Of a DNA stretch of 64,000 bases, positions 1-10,849 are shown piece by piece; the first letter of the stretch is position 1; every line of letters starts with the position of its first letter. The stretch lies in NCBI RefSeq assembly GCF_020360975.1, contig NW_025408667.1, positions 10,788,001-10,852,000 of the forward strand. Direction: 5' to 3'. Below the pieces are notes generated by a model, which saw only the letters and a program-made list of their open reading frames with translations, ran no database searches and was not told the origin of the DNA. The position numbers and the translations under genes were made by a program. The DNA is from Hirsutella rhossiliensis (lineage: Eukaryota; Ascomycota; Sordariomycetes; Hypocreales; Ophiocordycipitaceae).

Positions 1-2281
1 GGACACATCACAGATCGCATACCAAAGCCTTGGAGATGCTGGGATACTAGATGATCTCTTGCTCTGTAGGCAGAGAAATACTTGTAAGCCCGTTTGGTCC
101 GAGGCGCCGTCTCATCCCAAAAACACATAAAGCACTGGTCTCTGCTACATGTTTTCGGAAAGTCGACTGCAACGTCTTTGGCTACCTTCTTTGGCGGGCG
201 AGACTCGATCTTCCTTCCTAGCGTAACCATCGCGTGTGTCGTATAGAGCCGGTGTTTCAATCTTGTCTCGTCATCGAGTTCCTTCGTATCGGCGCAAATA
301 AGTTCGGCTAAAAGTCTTCGTTCTTCCAAGCTGTAGGATTGGTGAGGTTGCCAAGATCCTGGCGTCAAGTCTAGGAAAGAGTGGCTCTCGTCCCTGAGTT
401 GGGCATTGATCTCTATGGTATGGATTGCATCGAAAAACTCGTCTCTGGCGCTGACTTTGGCCAGTTTCCGTAGGTACGACCTTGTCGATCGCACTTTGTT
501 CTCTACCGTGCGATACATCTCGAACAGCCGCGTGCCAGCTTCCTCGGCCTCCTTGATTGTTCTTGACTCGCGACGGACCTCGTTACTGAGAGAATCGCGA
601 AGACCGATGAGGCCGACAAGCGTGGGATTCGTCTTAATCTTCCTCAGCTCGATGGCACTGGCGTCGGTTGGTGCCCTGGGATCAGCATGCCGGCTCATGT
701 GGCCGGCCGCTTTCAACAATGCCTTATTTGAGGGGCGACCCAGAAACGCCGCTACCGTGTCGCACTGAACCCTCTGATTGATGTAGGCTTGGTAAGTTGC
801 CGCGTTGATGTGGCACATGACTTGTTGCAGCTGCGCTTGCGTTGCGGTGCCTGGAAAATTCAGCGAATAAAGCCATACACTGACCTGACTACGTACTCTC
901 AACCGCTTCCCCTGACCCTCGGCGAATGCAGTACGGATTCAGGATCTGCATGAAGCCTGTTACGAGCCCTAGTCTCTGCAAATAGTAGAGATAGGTATGG
1001 TAACGGAGCGCTTCGGTGTTAGACGTGCGGACTGCTCCATCGTTTACTGATACAGCTTGTCGAAATATCGGTATGTCTCTCACGCTCTTCCGCCAACGAA
1101 ACTCCAAAGAATGTCGTGGGGATGGGACCCTGATTCGATAGAAGTCGTCCACTTTCTGAATGTTCGCTTCGAATGCTTGGTCGAGAAGTGCAAGGGCCAA
1201 AAGATGAAGCACGGCATCAAACAACAAGTCGTCGACTTCGTAGAAGATGAAAGTTTTTCTGGGAACCCGGTGTTAGCCAGAGCCAGTATAAGCGCTGAGG
1301 AATCACTCACGGGTTTTCTCTTCGCTCCCAGCCTTTCGTGTACCTAAGCGTCATCTCCATGGCTGGAAGGTCTCTTCCTCCATCTGGGTTTTTGAGGAGG
1401 AGCAGCTGGACATCCCTGTAGCAAATTGTCTTGAAATCATCCTCTTTTGGGTCAAATTCATCCGCACATTCCACCTGAGTCGCTTCATCTTCACAACCGA
1501 AGTAATGGTCGTTGACGGCGTTTTTGTCGAGTCGCTTGTATGCAAGTACTCTGGGGCGTGTGGCTGTATACGCTTGAAGCAAAATCAGGAAGGCTAATTG
1601 TATGCGCTGGCGCTCATCAGGGAAGACTGAAGTGTCATGGACCCAATGATGATGCTGCACAAGATACACGTCGTCGACGCCCATGACGGGCTTCTCGTTC
1701 ACCGACGTGTCGAGCTTGTAACGAATAGTTAGATACCCGTTGATATACTATTGAGCAGTGAGCTAATCGTGCAAGACACAAGCTTCCACGATTGAGACAA
1801 AACTCACGTCATTGATCTCTTCGTTCGCCTGCTTGCTAAAATCAACTCCAACAGACTTCCGGCACACCTGGAAAAGAATTCTTTTGTAGGCATGAACGGT
1901 GCTTCTCTTGCGAATTCTTCGATGCGAGTCCAGCATCCACTCCAAAAATGTCATGATATCTTCCTTTGTCGATTCTGCAAGATGATCAAGCGGATCGACT
2001 GACAGGTGTACGCAGTGTCTAGTCTCATTAACCTGTTGCTTGGATACAACAGAAAGGTCGCTTACCTTGTCCATTTCTGTTTTACTCCATGCATGTTGAC
2101 CTTCGTTGTCTCGGCGTGCCGCTTTTTGACAGCCCCATGTTTTTGGAGTCGCTCGCGCTTCGACCGGTAGTAGGCTGGCGAGTGCTGAGCTCGCGATAAA
2201 CTTTTGGATACCGCCATGGTTTGCTCTCACGTATCTTGGAGCTTCCGGAGAATGAAGCAAAGGTTCGTAGCCGGATGGCAT
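1..2281 (-). CDS. DUF3435 (tyrosine-recombinase-like) protein, copy A, 3' end cut by the window
   Basis: This is a minus-strand gene of four exons: 1808-2281, 1311-1747, 897-1258 and 850 down to the window edge. The introns begin GTGAGT or GTACGT and end in AG, with phases that join cleanly. It aligns without indels to copy B at a constant offset of 8,299 bp. The ATG at 2281 is chosen because the reading frame upstream has only a TTG followed directly by a stop. Exon 2 holds the arginine motif TATRPRVLAY and the lysine region TKGWERR. Exon 3 holds CIRRGSGEAV and exon 4 the tyrosine motif YQAYINQRV, the layout of DUF3435 proteins. That family includes the captain recombinases of fungal Starship elements; whether this gene is a captain is not shown. 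The C-terminal zinc-finger part is only partly inside the window. Confidence 0.85.
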
Positions 2282-2441
2282 GTAGCCTGTCAATTAATAC
2301 ATCCCGACGTTGTTAAAATTAATAATACGCTGCGGTTCGATTAGGGGGTCGGTACGGCCGGGGATGGTGGGGCACGTCGGAGCTGCGGCGGAGGGTGGAG
2401 ACGAATAACGCACGCCCCGCCCACCGGCGCTTCGCAAAATG

Positions 2442-2505
2442 TCCTCCGAAAAGGGCAGCCCATCCTCCAGAAGTGGAAGCACTTTCTCCAAAAATGGAAG
2501 CACAT
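2442..2505. repeat. 22-bp imperfect tandem repeat upstream of DUF3435 copy A
   Basis: Three imperfect 22-bp units, each built around TCCTCCAGAAGTGGAAGCAC, lie about 160-225 bp upstream of the copy A start. The same three units lie upstream of copy B. Homology between the two copies ends shortly after, near 2531 and 10830. Confidence 0.7.
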
Positions 2506-2555
2506 TTGCGGTGAACCTGCACTTTTGCCGTAATAACTGTACTAATCTTTCTTCT

Positions 2556-3723
2556 CTAACTAAACAAATTCGAATAGACATGATGCCTCAAATCCTGCAT
2601 GAGCGACGGACTCAACCCTTCCCCAGCTAGCAATGCCCCTTCCGTTCGTGTAGAAAGATAGGCGCATACGCTGATGAGTTTGACAGGAATATCCCTAAAT
2701 GATCTCGAAGTGACCACTTCGAGCCACCTTCTACCGAACTGCAGTGTGTCGAATCCGAAACCCCGAGAGCGTTGCTTGGGATTCCTATGGAGAAGTTAGC
2801 TTTGGTGGACGCAAAAGACGATGAATACGTACAATAACGAGTCGGCTTCTTCTGAGAAAGCACTTAGAAGCATTTCAGACGGTCCACAGAGCTGCTTCCA
2901 CTGATCACCACATATCTTCCTTCTCAACAATGTCTTTCTCTGTGCCGAATTTTGGAAGGAGTATCCCTGGGAACCAAGATATTTGTCAATGGCCATATCT
3001 GCGTCGCTTCGATCCGATTGATATAGGCCGCTTTTCCTGTGTAGTCTAATCCTCTCCTCCAAGAAATCTAGAAATCGCGATAACTGCGCGTAGCCGAATC
3101 TACGTGGTAACTTTGAGCACCTGCACTTTTGAGATTGTTGTGGTAGCTGCTTCCCGGCAATGACAGTGTCGATAGCTGCAACGGCTTGCTTCATGAATGA
3201 ATCTGTAACTGGACCTTCAATAGGAATGGCGGTTTGGTCAAAGAGCGAGGCCCAAGACGTCAGAGTGTTCTCCCAGTTCCCTGCAAAGTACACAAGCGCG
3301 TCACATCTGACGAAGTTGCGAGAATGATGCGCCGCTTCTGTCAAAACATCCATCCCGAACAATGATGTCTGGCCCAGTGGACCTTCCTCAGTCTTCGTTT
3401 CATTAGTTTTTGCAGCTATTCAAAGTCTGATTGGCGTATTGCTAGCGTACCTCGGTGATCGAGTCGTACGAGTTTAGTGCGAGGGCCAAGAAGCGGTTGC
3501 TCGGTGCACCTCGGATCCCTTTGGGCTCCGTTGAAATGTGCCTTAACGGGCAAAGAGGCGTTCGCTGATCAATTGCCAAGTCCTGCAGCTGGATGCATTG
3601 AGTGCCAAAGAGTAACTGATGTCTCGCAGGTTCATACCGGTCAAGCAGTTCGCCAAAAAGTGATCGACGGCCCGATGGTTCCGGCGACTCGCTACGTTCA
3701 AAAAGTGACTCGTGGCTTTCCAT
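2556..3723 (-). CDS. Hypothetical protein, three exons, function unknown
   Basis: Exons are 3451-3723 (possibly starting further upstream), 2833-3392 and 2556-2784. The introns start GTACGC and GTACGT and carry AACTAAT and CTAAC branch-like sites. Phases fit exactly and give one open frame of about 353 residues ending in TAG at 2556. The first in-frame ATG is at 3723; the frame is open further upstream to about 3804, so an upstream exon or start is possible. I recognise no domain. The middle part is helical-looking and charged (for example RFLDFLEERIRLHR), with a short cysteine cluster KCRCSK. The gene ends about 275 bp before DUF3435 copy A on the same strand. Intact splicing and coding suggest a real, retained gene. 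Confidence 0.6.
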
Positions 3724-3857
3724 GCTGATAGCTTTTGCTAGGCGGAGCCTATCCTGTGCTGACTGTTGATAATGTTCAGTGGAATGGAAGACGGCAGTGC
3801 ACAACGGCCCTCGTGGCGCTGGTCGGACTGGTGTCCAAATATGTCTGTGGCTACCTT

Positions 3858-3870
3858 ATAATAGATTATC
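3858..3870 (-). promoter_or_regulatory. Possible TATA-like element for the three-exon gene
   Basis: On the minus strand the sequence reads TATTATAAGG, about 140 bp upstream of the chosen ATG at 3723. Position and composition fit a TATA-like element, but nothing else supports it. Confidence 0.25.
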
Positions 3871-3989
3871 TCAGTGTTGTTGATTATTTTAACTGTTTAT
3901 CTGGAGACTTTATGTTGAAACCCAAAAGGGGGGGGTTCCGATTTTCATTGTGCTCGCTGGCGGGCTAGTTACCCCGCCCAAATCCTCAA

Positions 3990-4330
3990 ATTAAGCGCGC
4001 CGTAAATAGTACTCCTCCGTAAAAATTAGTGCTCTGCGAAAGTTAGTGCCCGCTAAAATACGGGCTCCGTTAAAATAAGCAACCGTTAAAACAGGCACCT
4101 GTTAAAATAAGCACCCGTTAATATAAACACTGGTTTGAAATTGGTGTGGACGACGCGTCCACGGGCATCACTAAAACAAGTAATCCGCTAACAAGCTTTG
4201 GTCCTATCAACTAGTAATCGGCCAAACCAAGAAGTCCGTTAGAATAAGCGATCCGTTCAAAAGGCAATCTGTTCAATCAACTGATCAGTTAAATCGAGCG
4301 ATCCGTTAAAATTCGCCTGAGGGTACTAAG
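3990..4330. repeat. Degenerate short-unit repeat (CCGTTAAAATAAGC-like)
   Basis: An AT-rich stretch contains many diverged copies of a motif close to CCGTTAAAATAAGCA, spaced roughly 15-20 bp. Clear copies lie around 4070-4125 and again around 4230-4315. No coding potential is seen. It separates the three-exon gene from the next plus-strand gene. Confidence 0.6.
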
Positions 4331-4477
4331 TACTGACGGTGCAGAAGGGTCTGCTCGACCGTGGCGATGAGCTCTGAGATCTACTTAACCGAGGCGGGCC
4401 TCCCAGATCTACTTCACCGAGGCCCTCCTTCATTGCATGGTCAGGAAAACATTCATCATTGCGACTAACTTATCGAA

Positions 4478-5123
4478 ATGGCGACAATTCATCCGTTCCA
4501 AAATGCACAACAGTTCTCTGTTGGATTGTGGCTCCGTAACGATGTCACGGACCAAGTTGTCCACCAAGCTCACAACTTCTGGGTCGAAATGACCATCGAG
4601 ACAACCCCAGATGGGAGTACCGAAAAGGATCATATTATGAAATCACTAAGGGCCATTGACGAAATATCGACTGATATGACCAAACCATATTGGCAACGAC
4701 GACTGGCTTATTTGCAGCTCCACCGCGCTCTCGAGATACTCAAGCAGATCGTCGGACACAAAAGACTAAAGAGACAATTCAACCGCTCCTGCGGCAAAGG
4801 GAATTCTTCCGAAGTCATCGAACTCTACTCGAATGCCCTGCATGGGAAGAGTGGGCATCATGTCGGTCGTCAGATGCGGCTTGCCAAGCGGTGGTCGCTA
4901 GCCCTGCGTAACTCTCTGTTCCTAGCAGTAGCATACTCAGATTATTCTGGGGCTAGAATGTTCGTAACAGTATCCTGCGTTTAGCTCCGTTCAAAAGACA
5001 CACTAACAAATTTGATTCAGGAAGAACTTCGCTGTCACTCACGAAAATTTGAGAAACGTATCGCGAGAGGCTGTACAAGCAATACGTCAACAACATGGTT
5101 CTTACAAGGTGTTCCCGATTTAA
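4478..5123 (+). CDS. Hypothetical protein, two exons, function unknown
   Basis: Exon 1 starts at the ATG at 4478. A short intron begins GTAACA (4964) or GTATCC (4970), carries a CACTAAC branch-like site and ends at CAG (5020) or GAAG (5024). With the acceptor at 5024 the frame continues through NFAVTHENLRNVSREAVQ and stops at TAA 5121-5123, giving about 195 residues. The protein looks helical and charged; the segment around RRLAYLQLHRALEILKQ could be amphipathic. No family is recognised. The exact donor and acceptor remain uncertain. Confidence 0.45.
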
Positions 5124-6598
5124 CGCCCTGTGCTTCACGCCAACTTGTTTCCCGACAAATTACTATACTCTTATGTAGCAATATAGCCCGAGAATGCAGT
5201 GTGCTTTTGTCTGCTGGTCCTGTGAAAGTTCATAGTCCATGGCCCACTACTCGATATGCTGGCGTAAATGCAACTCCCCATGGTTGAATTATAAGGCGCA
5301 TACACACAACGAAACAGAGAGTGAAGAACGGGGGCCAATGAATCAATTTATTGATCTCTGACGAGCTCCTTCAGGGGCCATGCGACCCTACTTTAATAAC
5401 CACGAAATGCCTCTCAGCCCCGTGCTTTTTCCCTGGAAAAGTCAATCCAGCCAGTAGTTGGAATCATCCAGCCATCTACCGTGGCCAAGCACCTTAGGCA
5501 CGTGATAGGATGGCCCGAACCTGTTGTACCTTTTGCCCACTTCCAACACTGTCACGTCTCAGCTCTCACTGGTCATTTTCCCTCTTCCTTCATGAGCCAC
5601 GAGTCGACAAAGTGTTGGCGCACCCCCATGTAAACGTCTGCCGGCAGCTTGTCCATCCCTGGTGCGAGACTGAAGCTTTTCATGAAGAGGCATGTCTTGC
5701 GAGTGGGGCGTGGCGACTCTCGATAGAGGCTCGCCAAGCATGTGTCATTTGACGAGGCATTATCGCAGACGCCTGCGCCGATCCGATCGTACTCGCCGAA
5801 TATGTCATACATTGTCGTTGCTTGGCTGTCTCCGGAATGAGATCCCCACATACAGCGCAGCGCGAGAAGTCGGGATTGGACTTACTAGGAAGCGTCAAGA
5901 TAGTGAGCGTGGAGGCCAAGGAAAGCGTACCGGTTTGGAGAAGTCCACATGTCAGAACTAAAGCTAATCCTTGTCACTGCCTTCTCCAGTTGACTTCGCG
6001 ACGAGCCAGAAGGAAAAGATTGGGAAAGGCTGATAAAAATTGTAACAGGCTTGAGAGAGGGAGGTCATATTCCATTATAATCTGTCTGTCTTGTCTGTTA
6101 TGGACGGTACCGCTGGCGTCCCTACTCTATGGCAAATATGGAATTTAGCGACTCGCAAAGCAAGCCCAGCAGGAGAAAGATTCTCCTTACTATCACGTGT
6201 TGGAGTCTTGAGCTTTTCCGGCGGACGCTTGTACACGATGAGACAGCGCACCGTGCAACTCCACTTCCGCTTAGCGTAATGGTAGGTAGTAGTGTATTTT
6301 CCGTCCAGCAGCTTTTGGCCGCTCAGTCTCCGCAGGGGAGCACAGGACGTGCTGAGCTAGCAGATGTCTACATGCTACATATCGTACACTTCACCCACTA
6401 TCCAGCATTTCATCGGCTCAAAGGCGCTCATGACAATCCTGTTGCCCGTCAGCGGGACGTCCAGGCATGAAGAGAAAGCTGTCCGGTGGTCAAATCAGCC
6501 AATTTGCTTCTGGGGCCTTGCAGCCCTTGATGACCTCGGCGATCGCATGGTCGCCAGACCTTGACGCCGCCCGAGATCGGAGCAGGTAACAGAAAGAA
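5124..6598. other. No confident gene
   Basis: Only short open frames occur on both strands. A minus-strand stretch at about 5573-5919 reads protein-like in two frames and could be an exon remnant, but I see no family motif, splice pattern or start that supports a gene. Confidence 0.4.
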
Positions 6599-7042
6599 TT
6601 AAGGGGGAAAGGTGAGGTGAGAGAAGACGTAGAAGAGCATCTTCTTCCAGTAGTTGGTCTTTGGTTTGGGCAGCGTGTTGGGCCCGTCGCGGCTCATGCG
6701 CAGGGCGGCAGCGCTCTCCGACAGGCCCCGGTCCTGGGCGACATTGAGCTGCTGGCAGATGGTGTCGACGCCGGGCTCGTGGAAGTCGAGGTTGGCAAAG
6801 CAGTCCTCGTTCTTGGCGGCGTCCTTGGGGTCGGCCGGGGCGTCGACATTGCGAGACTCGGAGACGTAGATGGAGAGGGTGCGGTACTCGATGGGGACGC
6901 CAGGGTAGGGCATATCGAAGCGCGACAGCGAGACGCCCGGCTCCGGGAGCGCGTCAGGGGGCGGGAGAGTTCTGGTAGAAGAAGGACTTGTGCCCGAAAT
7001 TGACAGGTTGGTGATCTCGCCACTTGACCCCAGAGAAGACAT
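6599..7042 (-). pseudogene. 5' fragment of a type IIC-like P-type cation ATPase
   Basis: An ATG at 7042 opens a 147-residue frame. Its second half matches the N-terminal cation-ATPase domain of fungal Na+/K+-type P-type ATPases: a region near VAQDRGLSESAAALRMSRDG, then GPNTLPKPKTNYWKKMLFYV. Full proteins of this class are about 1,000-1,100 residues and carry the DKTGT phosphorylation motif and transmembrane helices, none of which is present. The similarity stops within the expected YVFGGF segment without a clear intron donor, and an unrelated tail runs to a stop. I infer a gene broken after its first domain, so no pump can be made from this piece. Confidence 0.75.
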
Positions 7043-7204
7043 TTCTATATCTATAGCAACGAAAGTGAGGCGTTCGTCGATGCTTTAGGGGCTTGTTTGG
7101 TTCGTAGATATCACAACGAGTCAAGATATTGGATTCATGCTCGTAGCAACCCGGAGAATCACTGGTGAAGAATGAGATTGGGAACGACTACCTACCAAGC
7201 TGGA

Positions 7205-7400
7205 TCCTGGAGGTACGGAGCGTGAGGTGGAGAGGCTTAGCGTGAGGAGTAGAGAAAGCGTGAGGCGGAGAGAGCATGTGTCATAACGAGCATTACGCGG
7301 CGAGAGCATGACGCGGAGAGGGAGCGTGAGACGGAGATGGAGCGTGAGACGCAGAGGGAACGTGAGGCGGAGAGGGAGCGTAAAGTGGAGGGACGTACCG
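7205..7400. repeat. GA-rich minisatellite (GGAGCGTGAGGCGGAGAG-like)
   Basis: Imperfect tandem units close to GGAGCGTGAGGCGGAGAG run through this stretch, upstream of the ATPase fragment. On the minus strand they would encode a repetitive LRLTLPLRLTL peptide, which I regard as a by-product of the repeat. Confidence 0.75.
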
Positions 7401-7439
7401 GTACCTTGAGGCGGGCTCATGTAACGGTGACGAAAGCGT

Positions 7440-8178
7440 CCACCTCGACCTCGTAGGCGACAAGAATCTCCCGGGCCGTTTTATACAGCGCCGTGCAGAG
7501 CTCGGTAGCAGTCAGGCGCACATCGGCCGGCCTGTTAAACGTTCGTTCTATCACCAACGAGGGCCAAAGGCTGATGCGCCACTAATCGCTAAGCGCCGGC
7601 CCGCAAGGCGCTGGTAACGACGACACGCGGTTGCCAGTAATTGCTCGGCTGCGAGTTTCTGTCAACTAAGGGCTGCCAGTAACCTATGGGCGTCGGTTGT
7701 CGGTACCTTAAAGGGACTGGTAACCTCCGGGCGCTTAGCCATACCTACGCTGCTACCCACGAGCGAGGTGCCAGCAACCGTTGTGGAGCAGGGTTCGGTC
7801 ACCAGTAACTAGTATGACGTTGGGCGTCTAGTTACTGGTAACTAGGCACCTCTGCTGCGTGAGAAGGCGCTAAGCTGCCTTTCCCTGCCACTGTTTCTAG
7901 TAACCGCTTGGGCGCACCATACACTGAAAAAAGCCATTCAAGATAGAGGCATCACGGAGGACTGGGGCGGAGGAAATTTCTAGAGCCTCGCATAATTAAC
8001 ACCTATAACTAGACGTAGTCGTATTCTGAATTGAAGAGGAGAAAGCCAGGCTGTTGTTTTTGCAAACCTCGTTCTGTAGACACGTTACATAGGAACTCGA
8101 TTTACGATATGCACCTTCTATTGAGCAGGATACTGCCTGCTTCTCTTATGCCATATATAGACTAGGTAAAGTTGCTAG
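7440..8178. other. Non-coding spacer with repeated CCAGTAAC motifs and a hairpin
   Basis: No gene is seen. Between about 7630 and 7900 the motifs CCAGTAAC and GGTAACT recur in both orientations. A 12-bp perfect inverted repeat with a 15-nt loop (ACCAGTAACTAG at 7801-7812 and its complement at 7828-7839) forms a hairpin. Confidence 0.5.
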
Positions 8179-10580
8179 CTAAGACTTGAAGGAAATTTTA
8201 TAACGGTTGAAGATGTCGTACTTGTGAGCCTTAGCTAAATGACTCTGGAAGCTGTTCATGTCCCCAAAGGAAATATTCTTCAATTTGCAATTAGGTTCCG
8301 GACACATGACAGGCCTCACGCCAAGTCCTTGGAGATGCTGGGAGACGAGATGATCTCTTGCTCTGTAGGCAGAGAAATACTTGTAGGACCGTTTGGTCCG
8401 AGACGCCGTCTCATCCCAAAAACACATAAAGCACTGGTCCCTTCCACATGTTTCCGGGAAGCCAATTGCAACGTTTTTGACTACCATCTTTGGCGGGCGA
8501 GACTCGATCTTCCTTCCCAGCGTAACCATCGCGTGTGTCGTATAGAGCCGGTGTTTCAATCTCGTCTCGTCATCGAGTTCCTTTGTATCGGCGCAAATAA
8601 GTTCGGCTAAAAGTCTTCTTTCTTCCAAGCTGTAGGATTGTTGAGGTTGCCAAGATCCTGGCGTTAAATCTAGGAAAGAGTGGCTCTCGTCCTTGAGTTG
8701 GGAATTGATCTCTATGGTATGGATCGCATCGAAGAACTCGTCTCTGGTGTTGACTTTGGCCAGTTTCCGTAGGTACGACCTTGTCGATCGCACTTTGTTC
8801 TCTATAGTGCGATACATCTCGAACAGCCGTGTGCCAGCTTCCTCAGCCTCCTTAATCGTTCTTGACTCGCGACGAACCTCCTTACTGAGAGAATCGCGAA
8901 GACCGATGAGACTGACAAGCGTGGGATTCGTCTTAATCTTCCTCAGCTCGATGGCACTGGCGTCGGTTGGTGCCCTGGGATCAGCATGCCGGCTCATGTG
9001 GCCGGCCGCTTTCAACAATGCCTTATTTGAGGGGCGTCCCAGGAACGCTGCCACCGTGTCGCACTGAACTCTCTGGTTGATGTAGGCTTGGTAAGTCGCC
9101 GCGTTGATGTGGCACATGACTTGCTGCAGCTGTGCTTGAGTTGCGGTGCCTGGAAAGGTCAGCGAATGAAGCCATACACTGACCTGATTACGTACTTTCA
9201 ACCGCTTCTCCCGAACCTCGGCGTATGCAGTATGGATTCAGGATCTGCATGAAGCCTGTTACGAGTCCTAGTCTTTGCAAATAGTAGAGGTAGGTATGGT
9301 AACGGAGCGCCTCGGTGTTAGACGTGCGGACTGCTCCATCGTTCGTTGATACAGCTTGGCGAAATATCGGTATGTCTCTCATGCTCTTCCGCCAACGAAA
9401 CTCCAAAGAATGCCGTGGGGATGGGACTCTGATTCGATAGAAGTCGTCCACTTTCTGGATGTTCGCTTCGAATGCTTGGTCGAGAAGTGCAAGGGCTAAA
9501 AGATGAAGCACGGCATCAAATAACAAGTCGTCGACCTCGTAGAAGATGAAGGTTTTGCTGGGAACCCGGTGTGAGCCAGGGCCAGTACAAGTGCTGAGGA
9601 GTCACTCACGGGTTTTCTCTTCGCTCCCAGCCTTTTGTGAACCTAAGCGTCACCTCCATAGCTGGAAGATCTCTTCCTCCGTCTGGGTTTTTGAGGAGGA
9701 GCAGCTGGACGTCCCTGTAGCAAATTGTCTTGAAATCATCCTCTTTTGGGTCAAATTCATCCGCATAGTCCACCTGAGTCGCTTCATCTTCACAGCCGAA
9801 GTAGTGGTCGTTGACGGCGTTCGTGTCGAGTCGCTTATATGCGAGTACTCTGGGACGTGTGGCTGTATACGCTTGAAGCAAAATCAGGAAGGCTAACTGT
9901 ATGCGCTGGCGCTCATCAGGGAAGACTGAAGTGTCATGGACCCAATGATGATGCTGCACAAGATACACGTCGTCAACATCCATGACGGGCTTCTCGTTCA
10001 CCGACGTGTCGAGCTTGTAACGAATAGTTAGATACCCGTTGATATACTATTGAGCAGTGAGCTAATCGTGCAAGACACAAACTTCCACGATTGAGACAAA
10101 ACTCACGTCATTGATCTCTTCGTTCGCCTGCTTGCTGAAATCAACTCCCACAGACTTCCGGTACACTTGAAAAAGAATTCTTTTGTAGGCATGCACGGTG
10201 CTTCTCTTGCGAATCCTTCGATGCGAGTCGAGCATCCACTCCAAAAATGTCATGATATCTTCCTTTGTCGATTCTGCAAGATGACCAAGCGGATCGACTG
10301 ACAGGTGTACGCAGTGTCTAGTCTCATTAGCCTGTTGCTTGAATACAACAGAAAGGTCGCTTACCTTGTCCATTTCTGTTTCACTCCATGCATGTTGACC
10401 TTCGTTGTCTCGGCGTGCCGCTTTTTGACAGCCCCATGTTTTTGGAGTCGCTCGCGCTTCGACCGGTAGTAGGCTGGCGAGTGCTGAGCTCGCGGTAAGC
10501 TTTTCGATACCGCCATGCTTTGCTCTCACGTATCTTGGAGCTTCCGGAGAATGGAGCAAATGTTCGTGGCCGAATGGCAT
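8179..10580 (-). CDS. DUF3435 (tyrosine-recombinase-like) protein with C-terminal zinc fingers, copy B
   Basis: Four exons (10107-10580, 9610-10046, 9196-9557, 8179-9149) join in phase to 747 codons with no internal stop. Candidate catalytic residues in the DUF3435/tyrosine-recombinase layout are Arg about 222 in TATRPRV, Lys in TKGWERR (about 296), the arginines of CIRRG (about 415) and Tyr 444 or 447 in YQAYINQ. The C-terminus has a CFMCFW...H...H unit and a classical-looking C2H2 finger, CPEPNC then HLAKAH. Family members are DNA recombinases or their relatives, including Starship captains; activity here is inferred. The start at 10580 follows an in-frame stop. The gene sits immediately downstream of the repeat at 10740-10804 and next to Helitron debris. 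Confidence 0.9.
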
Positions 10581-10739
10581 GTTGCCTGTCAATTAATACA
10601 TTCTGATGCTGTTAAAATTAATGCACTGCGGTATGAATAGGGGGTCAGTGGGGGCCGGGGATGGTGAGGCACCTCGAAAGCTACAGCGGAGGGGTGGAGA
10701 CGAATAGCGCACGCCCCGCCACCGGCGCTTCGCAAAATG

Positions 10740-10804
10740 TCCTCCGAAAAGGGCAGCCCATCCTCCAGAAGTGGAAGCACTTCCTCCAAAAATGGAAGCA
10801 CATT
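10740..10804. repeat. 22-bp imperfect tandem repeat upstream of DUF3435 copy B
   Basis: Counterpart of the repeat at 2442-2505, at the same distance upstream of the second DUF3435 gene. It has three imperfect 22-bp units. Homology with the copy A upstream region stops just beyond it, near 10832. Confidence 0.7.
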
Positions 10805-10849
10805 TGCGGTGAACCTACACTTTTGTCGTAAAGCTGACATTAAATCACC

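Noticed and set aside
3990..4330. CRISPR-like array
   Set aside because: Units are diverged, unevenly spaced and without distinct spacers; the organism is a eukaryote.
5573..5851. Minus-strand frame with DNASSNDTCL, resembling a hAT motif
   Set aside because: No other hAT motif lies in the same or neighbouring frames, so the match is too short to support a call.
7121..7420. 99-codon minus-strand frame rich in Leu, Arg, Thr
   Set aside because: It is a translation of the GA-rich minisatellite.
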